64,000 bases of DNA from Rhynchopus euleeides (GCA_963210315.1 OY723296.1:1922001-1986000); one strand, 5' to 3'; numbered from the stretch's first letter, positions 1 to 11,424 are shown. Translations and numbers: made by a program. Notes: generated by a model not told the origin, from the letters alone.

Positions 1-87
1 GGTTGACTTTCCCAAAAAGGAGTGCCTCGACCGGCTGAAGTCCACCATGCATCATACAAACCACCCCTGCCCCCACCCCCCGCACAG

Positions 88-1622
88 GTGCTGCACGATC
101 TGACGCGTGCTCTTTTCAACGAGGCGTTCATCAGCGAGCTGCTGCGCCCGCAGAAGCTGTACTCTGCTGACCAGACACGCGATGTCTGCGACAAGCTCGC
201 CCAGAGCTCCATCATGAAGCTGAGCACCGACTCGATGGACAAGCTGTTCGACCTCGTCGTGATGGGCGTCAAATACCAGGTCATGTCCGTGCAGCACCCG
301 TGCGAGCTGATCGACGTGACGCTGAACCACATCGACTACATCGCGAAGCTGGGGAAGCAGTCCTCCACTACCGCGGATGCGATGGAGAAGGGCCGCACAG
401 CGTTTGTCGAGTTTGCGCGCAACCTCCGCGCATCGGAGTACGCACAGGTGTGTCCCATGGGGTGGCTGCTGTGCTGGGCTGTGCCCAGCGCCTGTCAGAT
501 GATGCTGTTTTGGAAGTGGGGTGGTGGTGGTGGTGGTGGTGGCGGGGTGCATGGTGTTGTCTGAGAGGCTGTGTTTGCCACCCCACCCCACTCCTCCTTG
601 GCAGGTGCGGCAAGCGCTGCTTGACTTCTCGATCCGGAAGCGCGTCAAAGTGTCCCTCTTCCTGCAAGAGAAGATGCAGCACCACGACGGCCGGTTCGTC
701 ATCAACGCAGGCGGGCCGCTGCCTAACGAGGAGACGGTGAAGACCCCCGGGTCTATTCGTTACGAAGACGGCACCTCCGATGCATTCAGCTATCCCCTCG
801 CCAGCGAGCTCAGGCCCAAACTCACAGGCAACCCCTATGACTCGGAAACTCGCGACTCTACTCTCGGGCAGAACTTCTACACCGTCGACCGGTATGGCTT
901 GTGATGCCCTCGCTGTTGCCTGCCACAACACAAAATCTATCGCGTGCCAACTGTTCGGATCCCTGTCACAAGACCTCAGACATCAGCCTCCAGTTGATGG
1001 GCCCTTTCATGATGCAAGGTGCCAGACCCACCCAACCACCGCCACCCACCGCAGGAAAAAGCCTCAATCGCCAGCTCAGGCAGAACCAGCGAAGGCGGCA
1101 GCTCCTCGTCACGGCACGTCTGGGAGTGCAACCGCTGCGTCTTCTGCGAAGGGCGAATTCTGTGCAGGGGCTGCAGAGCTGAACGCGCTCGGGACGCTTC
1201 TGGGGGTGTCAGCCGAGAAGCCTTCTGCGCAGTACTTCCGCGTGTCGCTGTTCGACGAGGCGCAGGACTCGGTATGTCCTAGGGTGGAGTGGGTCGAGGG
1301 CGGTATCTCTCTCAGCCGTTTCCCCGGGTCTTCAAAAGCCGCAGAAGGGGGCACCGCCTTTATGCATTGGTTGCAGATGTTTGCCGCCACCCATCCCACC
1401 ACCCCCACACCCCGCCCCTCTTCACACCACCTGCCACAGGGCGGTGCGCCTGCCGGGAGCGCGGCCAACACGGAGGTGATCACCATCCCACGGATGCAGC
1501 GGGAAGAGCTCCAAAAGTGCAACCCCGAACTGTGCAGTGTCATGGCAGGCATGGACATCAGCGGCGGGCAGGACGGCAAGACAGACGACCTGGCGGACCT
1601 GATGGATATGGCTGGTCAATGA
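88..1622 (+). CDS. OSCP1: OSCP1 (organic solute carrier partner 1 family), 5'-truncated, four exons visible
   Basis: Exons I place at 88-447, 605-891, 1055-1271 and 1440-1622, with introns of 157, 163 and 168 bp that start GTGTG, GTATGG and GTATGT and end CACAG/GGCAG/GCAG/CACAG. Phases join correctly and give 348 residues to a TGA. The encoded text follows the OSCP1 family from its N-terminal third (FN.AF..ELL.PQ.LYS, then SIMKLSTDSMDKLFDLV, then KVSLFLQEKMQHHDGRFV) to the C-terminal DDLADLMDM motif. Human OSCP1 is roughly 380 residues, so about 35 N-terminal residues lie upstream of the window; the exon at 88 is preceded by an AG acceptor. OSCP1 is found widely in ciliated eukaryotes and has been linked to cilia and to solute transport, but its molecular role is unsettled. 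Identification is by recalled family similarity; the splice sites are inferred. Confidence 0.9.
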
Positions 1623-2502
1623 TGCCCTTGCTGGCGTGCCGGCCTGGGGGGGGAAGAGAGGGCCCTGCTGGGGAAATCGGAGAAGCGTGGGGCAGCGCTG
1701 CGGGCCTCGGCAGCTGCGGGGCTCCATCCCACCCTTTTGTGTGCCGAACTGTGTGGGTGCTGGCCGTGTCAATGCCCCCCGCCGACACGCCCTGCGCCCA
1801 GTCTAACCATATAAAATACCGTTGCGTGGGCTGTGCACTGCACCCTCTTGAACTTGCACGGGGAATGGGGGGGGGAGGAGGAGGTGATACTGGGATAAGG
1901 AGCGGAAAGACGCCTCCTGCAGGACACCGGCACACTGTAACATAACCCACCTTCAAAGGGGGGATGCAACGAACACCCGTGAATGGGGAACCAGGGGGGA
2001 GGGGGTGGTGGTGGTGGGTGGCGGTTTTTTTTTGGAAGAACTGCTAGCTTTTTACTAGTTACGAGCGACGAAGCGTAGCGAAGTCGCGAAGTAACGAAGG
2101 AAATCGTACGACTGAAGCTTTGGATTAGCACCTCATGCCACTTCACAGGGCCTCAACACAGCCTTGAGACAGCAAGTGTGCGCTCAACAAAAAGTAGTCC
2201 GGAACTGTTCTCCCACAGTTGCTGGACAGGGTGTCTATAATAAAGCGAAAGGAGTACGATTTTCGCACTAAAAAGGGCTGGTGGCAGCGTTCGGTATCCT
2301 CCGCAGATGCACTCTAGCACTGTTTTTCAGAAAAATGATGCTGTTACTAGTAATGCTTTCAGTGGCACTGCCGCTCATGCGCACAAACAAAGACCCCGAC
2401 TCTTCCTGCAAGGTGGCAGTGCTGCCGACATAACAAAATAATAACGATTGCCTGGTCCAGCCTCTGTCTGTCGCGGTGTGCGCTGTGCAAATCGTTTTTT
2501 TT
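1623..2502. other. Intergenic region, OSCP1 3' flank
   Basis: No gene supported. It holds G runs (around 1866-1880 and 1995-2020), a TATAAAA-like string near 1811 with no convincing gene downstream, and a dispersed repeat at about 2048-2266 listed separately. Confidence 0.6.
2048..2266 (+). repeat. Dispersed repeat family R1, copy 1
   Basis: This roughly 215-bp segment recurs, diverged, at about 30258-30472 and 49828-50025. Shared landmarks in order: GCGACGAAGCGTAGCGAAGT (copies 1 and 3), GGAAATCGTAC or a variant, CATGCCACTTCACAGG, ACACAGCCTTGA/TGACAC, GTGTGCGCTCAACAAAAAG, and AGCGAAAGGAGTACGATTT at the end. No coding potential, no clear terminal repeats. Probably an old short interspersed or miniature element. 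Confidence 0.7.
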
Positions 2503-2745
2503 TGCACATAACACACCTGTGTGGTACGGGAAATGCTACGAGGAACGCGATGGACTCGGGACTGCTGCTGGCCTCTCTTGCTATGGTTTACTTATGTTTC
2601 GTGCTCCACCTGCTCCACCTCATTCTGCACTTCAGATGATCCACTTCACGTGGGTTACGGGGTTTGGGACAACGATGATATGTTGTGTCCGACGACAAGG
2701 TAAGGTAAGCTCATCGAGGTACACCAAACCGGAGTTGTCAAATCA
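2503..2745 (+). repeat. Left terminal direct repeat of element copy 1
   Basis: 243 bp, TGCACATAAC to GTCAAATCA, essentially identical to the repeats at 6852-7094, 13686-13928 (inverted), 18185-18427 (inverted) and 60707-60949. Confidence 0.9.
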
Positions 2746-2789
2746 AAAAAGACACACCGCCCGAGAGGCAATTGGTGTGACACAACAGC

Positions 2790-3560
2790 GATGACACAAC
2801 CACTCTGCCCGAGGGGGCGCGTTTTTAGCGACCGAGACCTCCTCTCCTGACTGAGGGACACACGATCTGACCGTCCGAGAGACGCAGCATTCTACCCTGC
2901 CCGAGGGGCACCCACTCTCCTGACCGAGAGACACGCAGTCTTGCCCGAGGGGCACCTGGTTTCCTGACCGAGACAATATTCTGCCCGAGGGGCACTCACT
3001 CTCCCGACCGAGAGACACGCAGTTTTGCCCGAGGGGCACCTGTTCTCCTGACCGAGACAATATTCTGCCCGAGGGGCACCCACTCTCCCGACCGAGAGAC
3101 GCAGCATCTCGCCCGAGGGGCACCTGTTCTCCTGACCGAGACAAAAATTTTGCCCGAGGGGCACCCACTCTCCCGACTGAGAGACACGCAGTCTTGCCCG
3201 AGGGGCACCTGTTCTCCTGACCGAGACAATATTCTGCCCGAGGGGCATCCACTCTCCCGACCGAGAGACGCAGCATCTCGCCCGAGGGGCACCTGTTCTC
3301 CTGACCGAGACAATATTCTGCCCGAGGGGCACTCACTCTCCCGACCGAGAGACACGCAGTTTTGCCCGAGGGGCACCCGTTATCCTGACCGAGACAAAAC
3401 TATGCCCGAGGGGCACCCACTCTCCCGACCGAGAGACGCAGCATCTCGCCCGAGGGGCACCTGTTCTCCTGACCGAGACAAAAATTTTGCCCGAGGGGCA
3501 CCCGCTCTCCCGACCGAGAGATACACAATCTTGCCCGAGGGGCACCAAATCCCGACCGAG
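2790..3560 (+). repeat. Minisatellite A in element copy 1
   Basis: Alternating units of about 39 and 43 bp. Each contains the small inverted repeat GCCC-GAG-GGGC followed by ACC, then CTCCTGACCGAGACA or CTCCCGACCGAGAGAC. Units lack stops in several frames on both strands, which creates long spurious open frames. Confidence 0.9.
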
Positions 3561-4184
3561 AAGACGACCCTCACACCATGCTCGTGTCAGGTCTCAAGAG
3601 GGCCGAAGCCGCGGTTGAGGACAACAACACCCCCACGCACTGGTTCTAATAAATGACGGCGAGGTGCACGGGGGGATCAGCACGAAGGAGGGGCGCAAAA
3701 AGATGGGGATGATGACGCCGTGGTGTTCAAGGTGGTCCTCCGCCGCTTATGAACGTGACAGCGGGACAGCGCTGCGCCCGTGGCCGCAGCGGATTGAGGA
3801 CATTCCCATCAGCCATCGAGACTATCACCGCGCCTCGCCGAAAACCTGCTTCACGCTTGATCGCGCTCAAGGTTTCCAAACGCATACTTCAGCTGGAGGT
3901 TCCGTCACAGAGGCGCTGACAAAGGCGGGACCAAGAGCAACAGTCGGGTGCTGATAAATGGGTCGATACTGATGCAGCAAAGTGACGTCAGTGATATCCA
4001 ACTCCTACTTTCCTGACCGAGACACGATCTTGCCGAGGAGCATCGGACCGAGACACCCACTTCTGCCTGAGGGGCACCTAGCCGAGACGCATTTTTCCTG
4101 CCCGAGGGGCATCTCGCCGAGACATTACCTGCCTGAGGGGCACCTGGCCACGACATACCTACAGCTTACGCTTGCGGGGCACCC

Positions 4185-4560
4185 TGCCTGAGGAGCACCT
4201 GGCCAAGACATACATTTCCGCCTACGAGGCACCCTGCCCGAGGGGCACCTGGTCAAGACACACACTTCCGCCTACGGGGCACCCTGCCCGAGGGGCACCT
4301 GGCCAAGACAGACACCTCTGCCTACGAGGCACCCTGCCCGAGGGGCACCTGGCCAAGACATACACTTCCGCCTACGAGGCACCCTGCCCGAGGGGCACCT
4401 GGCCAAGACATACACTTCCGCCGACGAGGCACCCTGCCCGAGGGGCACCTGGTCAAGACATACATTTCCGCCTACGGGGCACCCTGCCTGAGGGGCATCT
4501 GGCCGCGACATACACTTCCGCCTACGGGGCACCCTGCCTGAGGGGCACCTGGCCAAGACG
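4185..4560 (+). repeat. Minisatellite B in element copy 1, about 8 units of 50 bp
   Basis: Exact 50-bp period carrying GGCACCCTGCCCGAGGGGCA and CCTGGCCAAGACATACACTT. The same array has about 11 units in copy 2 and about 10 in copy 3, so it varies in copy number between otherwise near-identical elements. Confidence 0.9.
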
Positions 4561-6851
4561 CACATTCATGCCCGAGGGACACCGGGCCGAGACATTACAT
4601 TCCCTGCCTGAGGGACACCTGGCCGAGACACATTCCTGCCGAGGGGCACTCACTCCCGACCGCGAGACGCAGGATTTTGCCTGAGGGGCACCTCCTCTCC
4701 TGACCGAGACACAACCCCGCCCAGCACAGTGCCGAGGGGCATTTACGCTTTCGACTGGAATACCGAGCCTGACCCGGGGAGACACAATCGTGCCACAATC
4801 GTGAGGGGCATACTCTCTTGATTGAGAAATACACCTTTTTTGCCCGAGCGACGGCACCTGAAGGCGGAAGGGTGGCCTGTCACACACAGCCTGCCAGATC
4901 CAGCTCGAGCACGGTGACGCGACGTGAGCTTTCCGAGGGCGACAGTTTTCGTGTACCAATGCAACGCCCCCGGACACGCCCCCGAGAAGCCGGCACGTCT
5001 GTCGTGCCCAGCTTATCTGCGCGAATGCCGACTACGCGCACCCCGGCGTCAAGCGGATGCCCGCACACGCCCCAAGCGGGGCATACTCCGTCGAAGCATA
5101 GTCTCCCTGCCGGGGGACACACATTCAAGCCTGCATTATTCACAGGGGTCAGGGGGAGTTCCGGGCGTCTGTGGCCCGGTGTTGAGACGTACGACCTCAC
5201 AGTTCCATGCAGGGAAGGGGAGCTGCTGACTGGACACCTGCGAGGTGCCGTGGGACATACACAGAGATCAGGTATCCAACACAGCCGAGACGCTCTCCCA
5301 AGCTGCACTGCTCGGGGAGCAAAAGAAGCAGCGACTGAGAGACGCGTCCGCATCGCCTGTGTCAGCGGTGCCGCCGCTGAGGGGGTCCACCGAAACCGCA
5401 GCCATGGCAGCGGGCCGAGATCATTCCACAAGGTTGGGGGGCAGTCGGCCAGTCTTCCCGAGTACCCAGCAGCCTACTCGACAAGCCCGAACAGCGACTG
5501 CAGCGTGCGACAAGCTCCGGTCCGCGGGGACTCACCTCTCTCATTAAGAAGGCGACTCCGAGAATCCTTCTGGCATGCCCACACCTCCAGGGCCTCGAAT
5601 TTCCTCACGCACCGGGAAATACGCCCTCCACACTGAGTCCGGGCGTTACCACTGAATCGACGCCACGTGGGGCCACAGGGCCTCCGTTTGATGCGCTGTC
5701 TACGAGGCGGGCGATGGGGCAGGTACAGTGGGGATCAGCCCAGTGGGAAGGGGGCCGCAGGAACGTGTTGTCCACCGCTCGAGCGGAGTTCAGGAGACGA
5801 CAGTGCGCGCGATCGCCCTCTTTCACCCAGAAGGGCCGGCACCTCTCACACCTACCCCTGGGCACTCCATGCAGCGTCTCCAGTGCGCCATGAAGAGGCG
5901 CGTTGGGCTTCACCCCGCAACTCGCTCGCAGCCAGCGAAGACCGGAGAGGACACAGAGAGCCACAGAGCGATCGAGATCACGCCGGAAATCACCGGGTGT
6001 TGGCCGGGCTCCCGAATGGCGAGAGTTTAAGACGGCCGGACAGTAGACTGCTGCGGAGGAGCTGGGAGGCGAGTTTCAGACTGTGATTTCTCGATCCGCC
6101 GAGCCCTGTCCCCAGGCGAGAGCTGCCGGGTCATGGTGGCTGAATATGCACGAGCGTCGCGGTGGTGGTGCTGGGAGCGCACCAGAGGACTGTCACGCTG
6201 AGGGGCTGGGCATGGCCACTGACTACCTGGATACGGCCGTCTCAGTGCATCGCCCGGGGTGCAAAACGACATCGAGGATGTCAGGAAGAAGGGTCATGTG
6301 GGCACACACCAATATGTCGGAGACGTGAAGAAGCCTCGAGGGGAAGGGTTCCCCAGGGGATGGAGGATCCCGAAGAGGTACAGGGTGAGGATTCAAATAC
6401 CCGGAGTGGGAAACGCACCAGACGTCGGGGGTCAGCCAAGAGCGGGTGGTTGCAGCACAGGCGGGGCTGTGTGCAACCTTTGCCCCCTTAGTTTCGCCGG
6501 GTTGAGACGCATCAACTCTCTCGCCGGATGCGGCAACTGGAGAGACAGGCATGTTGTCGATAGGGCACACCAAGAATCACGAGGCTGACCACACGACGGC
6601 GGCACACGGCCGAGGCAGGCGGATCCCCTCAGCGAGTGAGGTTCGATCGTTTTCCGTACAAGGTGCTCGTGACAACGTAGAAAGCGGTACATTACCATCG
6701 GAGGGATGCATACGATGGGCGACGGAGCCTGATCACTTCAATAGTAGACCGTTCGCGCGGCGTCCCTAAGTCCTTGGGTCCTAAGGGTCCTGGGTGGAAG
6801 CGTCCAATGCAACACTCACAGCATAGAGGCCAAGTGTTTCTCGTAGTATTT

Positions 6852-7094
6852 TGCACATAACACACCTGTGTGGTACGGGAAATGCTACGAGGAACGCGAT
6901 GGACTCGGGACTGCTGCTGGCCTCTCTTGCTATGGTTTACTTATGTTTCGTGCTCCACCTGCTCCACCTCATTCTGCACTTCAGATGATCCACTTCACGT
7001 GGGTTACGGGGTTTGGGACAACGATGATATGTTGTGTCCGACGACAAGGTAAGGTAAGCTCATCGAGGTACACCAAACCGGAGTTGTCAAATCA
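6852..7094 (+). repeat. Right terminal direct repeat of element copy 1
   Basis: 243 bp, matching 2503-2745. It is followed by an A run and TATGGGG, then a G run. Confidence 0.9.
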
Positions 7095-9024
7095 AAAAAA
7101 AAATATGGGGGGGGGGGGGTTTCAAAGTGCAAGAGGTGGAGCCCGTTCAACAGGTGGAAGCGTCCAATGCAACACTCACAGCATAGAGGCCAAGTGTTTC
7201 TCGTAGTATTTTTCTCTCTGCTTCGTCATTTTCTTTTTGCTAATCGTGGGGTTGAAAAGTGTGGTGGGTTAGGAGTGGTGGCCGCGATGCGAACAAACGA
7301 AAATCTTCTGATCTGGGGAGGGGTGCGTGTGTGTGTGTGTGGAAAAAACGAGCTGATCCTTTCTTGTCAGGGAGTGGGGGGTGTATTTTTTTCTGCCAGG
7401 GTTCAACTCAACTGAAACCCACCTTGTGCTCTGCATCACCCCAGCCCCCCCCCACACACACACCCTCGCCTTCACACAGGCGAGGGTGTGTGTGCAGGTG
7501 GAAGCTTGTCGACGCAACAAACCAAACCCAAATGCGAGAGTGTAAGAGAGGGGCTGGCCGCAAGACCTTTTGAAGAGTGCCTGTTTTTGTGACAAACGCA
7601 CCATGCTCACGGAAGGCGTTGAGATCGAAAAAAGGTCCGGGCCGGGGTGGGTGGGTGTGTCCCGGATCTGCTCGCCCCCCTCTTTCCCGGGGGAACTCAC
7701 ACGACTGGAGGGTGTTGAGAGGCTTCGGCCGGCCTTCACTTTTTGACACGTTTCACACCCCCCGCTCTCTGCTGCGTGCGCCGCACAACATGGCCAGAGG
7801 AACCTGCAGGTTAACCAACCTGTCGGGTCACCTGGCTTACAAAGCGCAGCTACCCGCACCACCACTTATACAGCATCTTTATTTTGCATGTGGAACGCAC
7901 CGCTTCCTCCTTTTCTACTCCCCTGCCAGCGGTTCCATATTTACCACCCAGCTGCGGCATTATTCTTCAGCGTTGCACCAGACTCGAAGAGCTGGCTTCC
8001 CACGCGATACAGCCCGCTTCCCCCTGCTGTTTCGACCTGATTCGTCAGGGGATGTCACATACTACGGCTTGCACATATCCGATTACACACCCCTTTGTCC
8101 GAGAAAGGCATCACCGTGTTTTGCCTTTTCTATACGGCGCTGGTTGTCGGGTCTCGGCCTGCATTCTGACAAGTCAAAAACGACTCGTCGAAGCCCCCGA
8201 CTACCGCGTTGACAAGTTGTGGACTTCACCATCCCCACCCACCCACCCACCCACCCACCCCCCTCCCCCCAGCGAACCTGACAACCTGGAGGGAAACCAC
8301 GAAGGTCGAGATACGGGCGGGGGGGGTGGGGGAAGGGGAGACTATTCATTCGTCTTCCCTCCCACCCCACCCCCCCCTCTAGAGGCTACACCAATTTTTT
8401 CCAAAGCAAAAAAAACAAGAAGAAATTACACAGCTGCAGCTATAACAATAACGATAAGTGCAAGAGGCGGAAGGGGGGGGGGGGAGGGGACGGGAGGGGA
8501 GGGGGCAAGGGGGGTGGTGGTGGTGGTGGGGGTAGCCTTTCTTGCTCTGAAGTGCGTAAGTGCAGCGGGTGATGGCCGTTGTGCGATGCGGTGTCCACAC
8601 ACACGCGACTTAGCAGGTCACTTCCAAGCCCCTCTCTCCCCCCCCCCCCGGGCCCCCCCCCCGCCCCCGGCACACAGACAGCCGTGTGTTGCGGCGCAAC
8701 ACTTGAAGAGCGATGAGGGTAGCCGCAAGAATACGGGGTGTTCGTCAACCGCGAGAACACCCCCAAAAGAAATGAAAAAAAATGTGGAAACAGGCCAGGG
8801 CAGGGTCAGAGGTGAACTCCACCCTCGTCCATCCCACGCGCACCCCAACGCTCTCCCCCCTACCCCGCCTTTTCCTCAACTCCTAAAGTTCAGCTTCGTC
8901 TGCGTCACGTCTTGTCGAAACAGACGAGTGCGCCTGGAACACCAAAGCCCCTTCTCTACCCCACCCGTACCCACTTGGCAGGCAGCAGACAACGCCGGTG
9001 GTGGTGTCAAGGGTATTATACATA
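7095..9024. other. Intergenic, low complexity, no gene supported
   Basis: Starts with A-run/TATGGGG/G-run, then a second copy (7153-7212) of the 60 bp that precedes the right terminal repeat (6793-6852). The rest has GT repeats near 7330, a CACAC tract near 7450, CCCA repeats near 8235-8265, long C and G runs, and open frames such as 7884-9062 whose composition is that of simple repeats. Part of it is presumably the promoter and 5'UTR of the gene at 9025. Confidence 0.6.
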
Positions 9025-9738
9025 ATGGGAGACTTGGTGGTTCAGCAGAACGCGACGATTGATTCGCAGAGGAACCAGCTGGCACAGCAGAACTCGCAGC
9101 TGGAGGCGCAGCGGCGCCAGATCGAAGACCTGCAGAGGCAGCTGGCCGCGATGCAGCACCAGTCGTCGATGCAGGGTGGCCTCCACGACCAGCTGCGTGC
9201 CGCACAGGACGCCCTGTCCCGTGCAAACGACGAGGCTGCGAGGGCACAGCGCGAGCTCCAATCGCTGCGCGAAGCGCAGCGGCGGATGCAGTCTGAAAAC
9301 GACGCCCTCCGTGACAGGAGCAGGCGGCTCGAAGGGGCCCTGCAGCAGCTTCAGGGCGACTGCATGCGGCAGAAGACTGCGGCAGAGGCGGAGATCGACT
9401 GTCTCGTCGACGAGGTGTCGGAGGGCCGCAAGCAGGCAGAGCTGTCCGCACTCAAGAAGGAGCTGCAGATGCGCGAGGTGATGCAGGCCGAGCTGCAGAA
9501 GGCGCGCAGCGATGCGAAGCGCGACTGCGAGAAGGTGCGCGGTGACCTGAAGGATGCGAAGGGGCGCCTCGCGGCCTGCGAGAACACCTCACGCCACGCC
9601 GCGAAGTGCCGCGCCATCAGCAGCGGGCACTGCTCCCCTCGGGGGAGGACGCAGCGCCAGCAGATGCAGCCGATGCACACACAGCACCAGGGCTGTGGGT
9701 CCTGTGTTCCGCCCCCGGGGCACGTGCTGACGTACTGA
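9025..9738 (+). CDS. Coiled-coil protein of unknown function (237 aa)
   Basis: The ATG at 9025 follows a non-coding-looking region; the open frame extends slightly upstream to 8998. Residues about 5-195 are a nearly continuous coiled coil rich in Q, E, R, A and L (for example QRNQLAQQNSQLEAQRRQI and later LKKELQMREVMQAELQK) with good heptad spacing and high third-position GC, unlike the flanks. The C-terminal 40 residues are basic and rich in Cys, His, Gln and Pro, with no coil. No catalytic domain. It could be a cytoskeletal or basal-body scaffold, but many unrelated proteins look like this. Codon use and coil regularity argue that it is a real gene; the start is uncertain. Confidence 0.6.
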   Translation: MGDLVVQQNATIDSQRNQLAQQNSQLEAQRRQIEDLQRQLAAMQHQSSMQGGLHDQLRAAQDALSRANDEAARAQRELQSLREAQRRMQSENDALRDRSRRLEGALQQLQGDCMRQKTAAEAEIDCLVDEVSEGRKQAELSALKKELQMREVMQAELQKARSDAKRDCEKVRGDLKDAKGRLAACENTSRHAAKCRAISSGHCSPRGRTQRQQMQPMHTQHQGCGSCVPPPGHVLTY

Positions 9739-11424
9739 GCACGGCTGGTGTGTTCCCTGCGGAAGTGCCATTGATCATCTGGCACTTTGGCGGTGGAGAT
9801 CTAAAACAAATTTACGCGTGTGGCAGCGGGATCGGCAGTACAGTGCGATGGCGGTTCGCCAACCCACTCTCCAAAACGTGTGGATGTGCCAGTGTGGGTT
9901 ATGTTCGACACTGCCCCAAGCAGGGGCAGATCGGGCCGAGCTGATATGACCCGCCGACGCCAATGTATAAGAGAGGGCTGCGCTTCTCTCCGCCCAAAAT
10001 CAACTTGACGGCTGGGCTCCTGGCCTGCCCTCTTCTGCTCTTTTTCTCCCCCCATTCGCACACAAAGCAACGAAGCGCAACACCTTCAAGCCTTTCTGTT
10101 GCTATGCGCCTGGCGCCTGGGCACAGCACCCTCATGCCACACGGCAGTCACTCACCCCCCACTTCGAACTGCCGTTGCCAGAGTCTCTGAGTGGCGGGGC
10201 CTGCCCTGCCGCTCACTGTAGAACCCCTGCGTGCGTAGGTCATGCAGTGGAGCCAGCTCTGATTCGTTCTGTTTAAACCCTGCACGAAGCAAGCTGGGAG
10301 GCCCCTCAGAACTCACGCTCGTTCTGTCCTGCACGGGACAAGCAAAAATGTTTGTGGCGCAAGGCCTCCTGTCGTGACACGGAACACCTTTGCTTGTCCT
10401 GCATACCGCCCCCTTCGGGACTGCTATGCTCAAGCATAGGAAGCGAACGCCGTGCTGTGCATGCCTGCCCCACCTGTATCTGTATGTACTGTGTGTTAGA
10501 TACCTCTACGTCCTCCTCCTTCCCGGCCTCCGATGAAGGTGTGCCGTACTGTGCGTTGCGCTGTTCCGTCGTATCCCCCTTCCCTCCCCCACCCCATGTC
10601 TCACGACCCCCCGGCAGGGCGTCTCTTCTCATATAGCGAATGGAGTAAGGTTTGCATGGGGCCTGGTCAGAACCTGTCCTGTGTGTGCCATTTGCAAAGG
10701 ATAAGGCGCTGTTTTGTGCGACAAACCCGAAAACCACATGACAGCCCCCCCCCCCCCCCCCCCCGCTCTCACCGAGAGAGCAGAGGTATTGGACGCCCCC
10801 ACCACCACCACCACCACCACCACCACCACCACCCCCAGGCACCCCCCTCCCCTCCACGACACAACACAAACAGCCAAACGCCTTTGCAGGGAGGTATTCC
10901 TCCCGCCCCACACCCCTCCCTCATCTCCATTCAGAAGGATAGAAAACACAGGGAACACCACAAACAAAAGAACACGCCTGTGTTTTCTTTCTTCGCCCCC
11001 TGTTGTCTGCTGTGTGCCAAATCACACACCCCCCAACGAAAAAAAGAATCCCACCAACCCAAACCCCGCCAACCCCTTCTCACTTCTGAGGGAAGTGGAG
11101 GGGGATCGAGGCAGAGGAGGATTTCTTTAGACCTTCTCATACTTTCCCTCGGGGGTTGCCCCCACCTCGCTACCACGCCACAGCTCGTCAGACAGTGAGG
11201 GGCAAGGAGGCCCGCCCGCCCACCCGCCCCCCCCTCACTCAAATCACACCTTGGTAGCGAAGAGCTCCCAACCCCCGCACCCACCCTATTATTGCCGTTG
11301 TTTTGTTTTGACGAGAACGGATCAAAAAAATCTCATACACGCCCCCCCCCCCCCCTCTATACCTCTGCCCCCCCCCCCCCCAATTCTACTCTTTTACCCC
11401 CCTCCCCTCCCCCCCCCCCACAAG
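9739..11424. other. Intergenic, with homopolymers and a MITE
   Basis: No gene supported. A C run of about 19 bases near 10745 is followed by a (CCA)n microsatellite at 10798-10832. From 11043 the sequence is also present at 18428 onward (the tandem duplication). A GGGGG-type MITE occupies 11151-11275. Immediately before the ATG at 11425 are three long C runs that would lie in the 5'UTR or promoter. Confidence 0.6.

Larger units (their letters stand above)
2503..7094 (+). mobile_element. Non-coding LTR-like element, copy 1 (4592 bp)
   Basis: Bounded by direct 243-bp repeats at 2503-2745 and 6852-7094 that begin TGCACATAAC and end GTCAAATCA, i.e. the TG...CA rule. Inside, in order: minisatellite A (about 2790-3560), a 600-bp unique stretch, minisatellite B (about 4185-4560), then about 2.2 kb of unique GC-rich sequence. 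No frame shows a recognisable gag, protease, reverse transcriptase, RNase H or integrase; the longest open frame (4818-5636) resembles nothing I know. I see no primer-binding site after the left repeat and no purine tract before the right one, so the LTR label rests only on the terminal repeats. The left flank is a T run and the right flank is an A run followed by TATGGGG; no target duplication is visible. Two nearly identical copies lie elsewhere in the window, so it has spread recently, presumably moved by proteins encoded elsewhere. Confidence 0.8.

Noticed and set aside
2743..3656. Long open frames on both strands in the minisatellite A arrays (also at 17274-18187 and 61004-62113)
   Set aside because: They are by-products of short repeat units without stops; the same array is open in several frames and the product is a pure repeat of units such as GRESGCPSG.
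4172..4684. Regular 50-bp array that superficially resembles a CRISPR array
   Set aside because: Units are contiguous with no unique spacers, lie in a eukaryotic mobile element and have no cas genes nearby.
4818..5636. 272-residue open frame inside element copy 1 as a possible gag or polymerase
   Set aside because: No motif of reverse transcriptase, protease or integrase; the opposite strand is also open (4880-5431), typical of GC-rich non-coding DNA.
6259..6588. 109-residue frame (MQNDIEDVRKKGHVGTHQ) as an element protein fragment
   Set aside because: Not low-complexity, but no family recognised and no neighbouring frame in phase; kept only as a lead for a profile search.
7884..9062. 392-residue open frame
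   Set aside because: Composed of simple repeats and homopolymer-coded Pro, Gly and Val; no coding periodicity.
11251..11424. N-terminal extension of the truncated membrane protein
   Set aside because: Encoded by C runs; the ATG at 11425 directly precedes a signal peptide and is identical in both copies.
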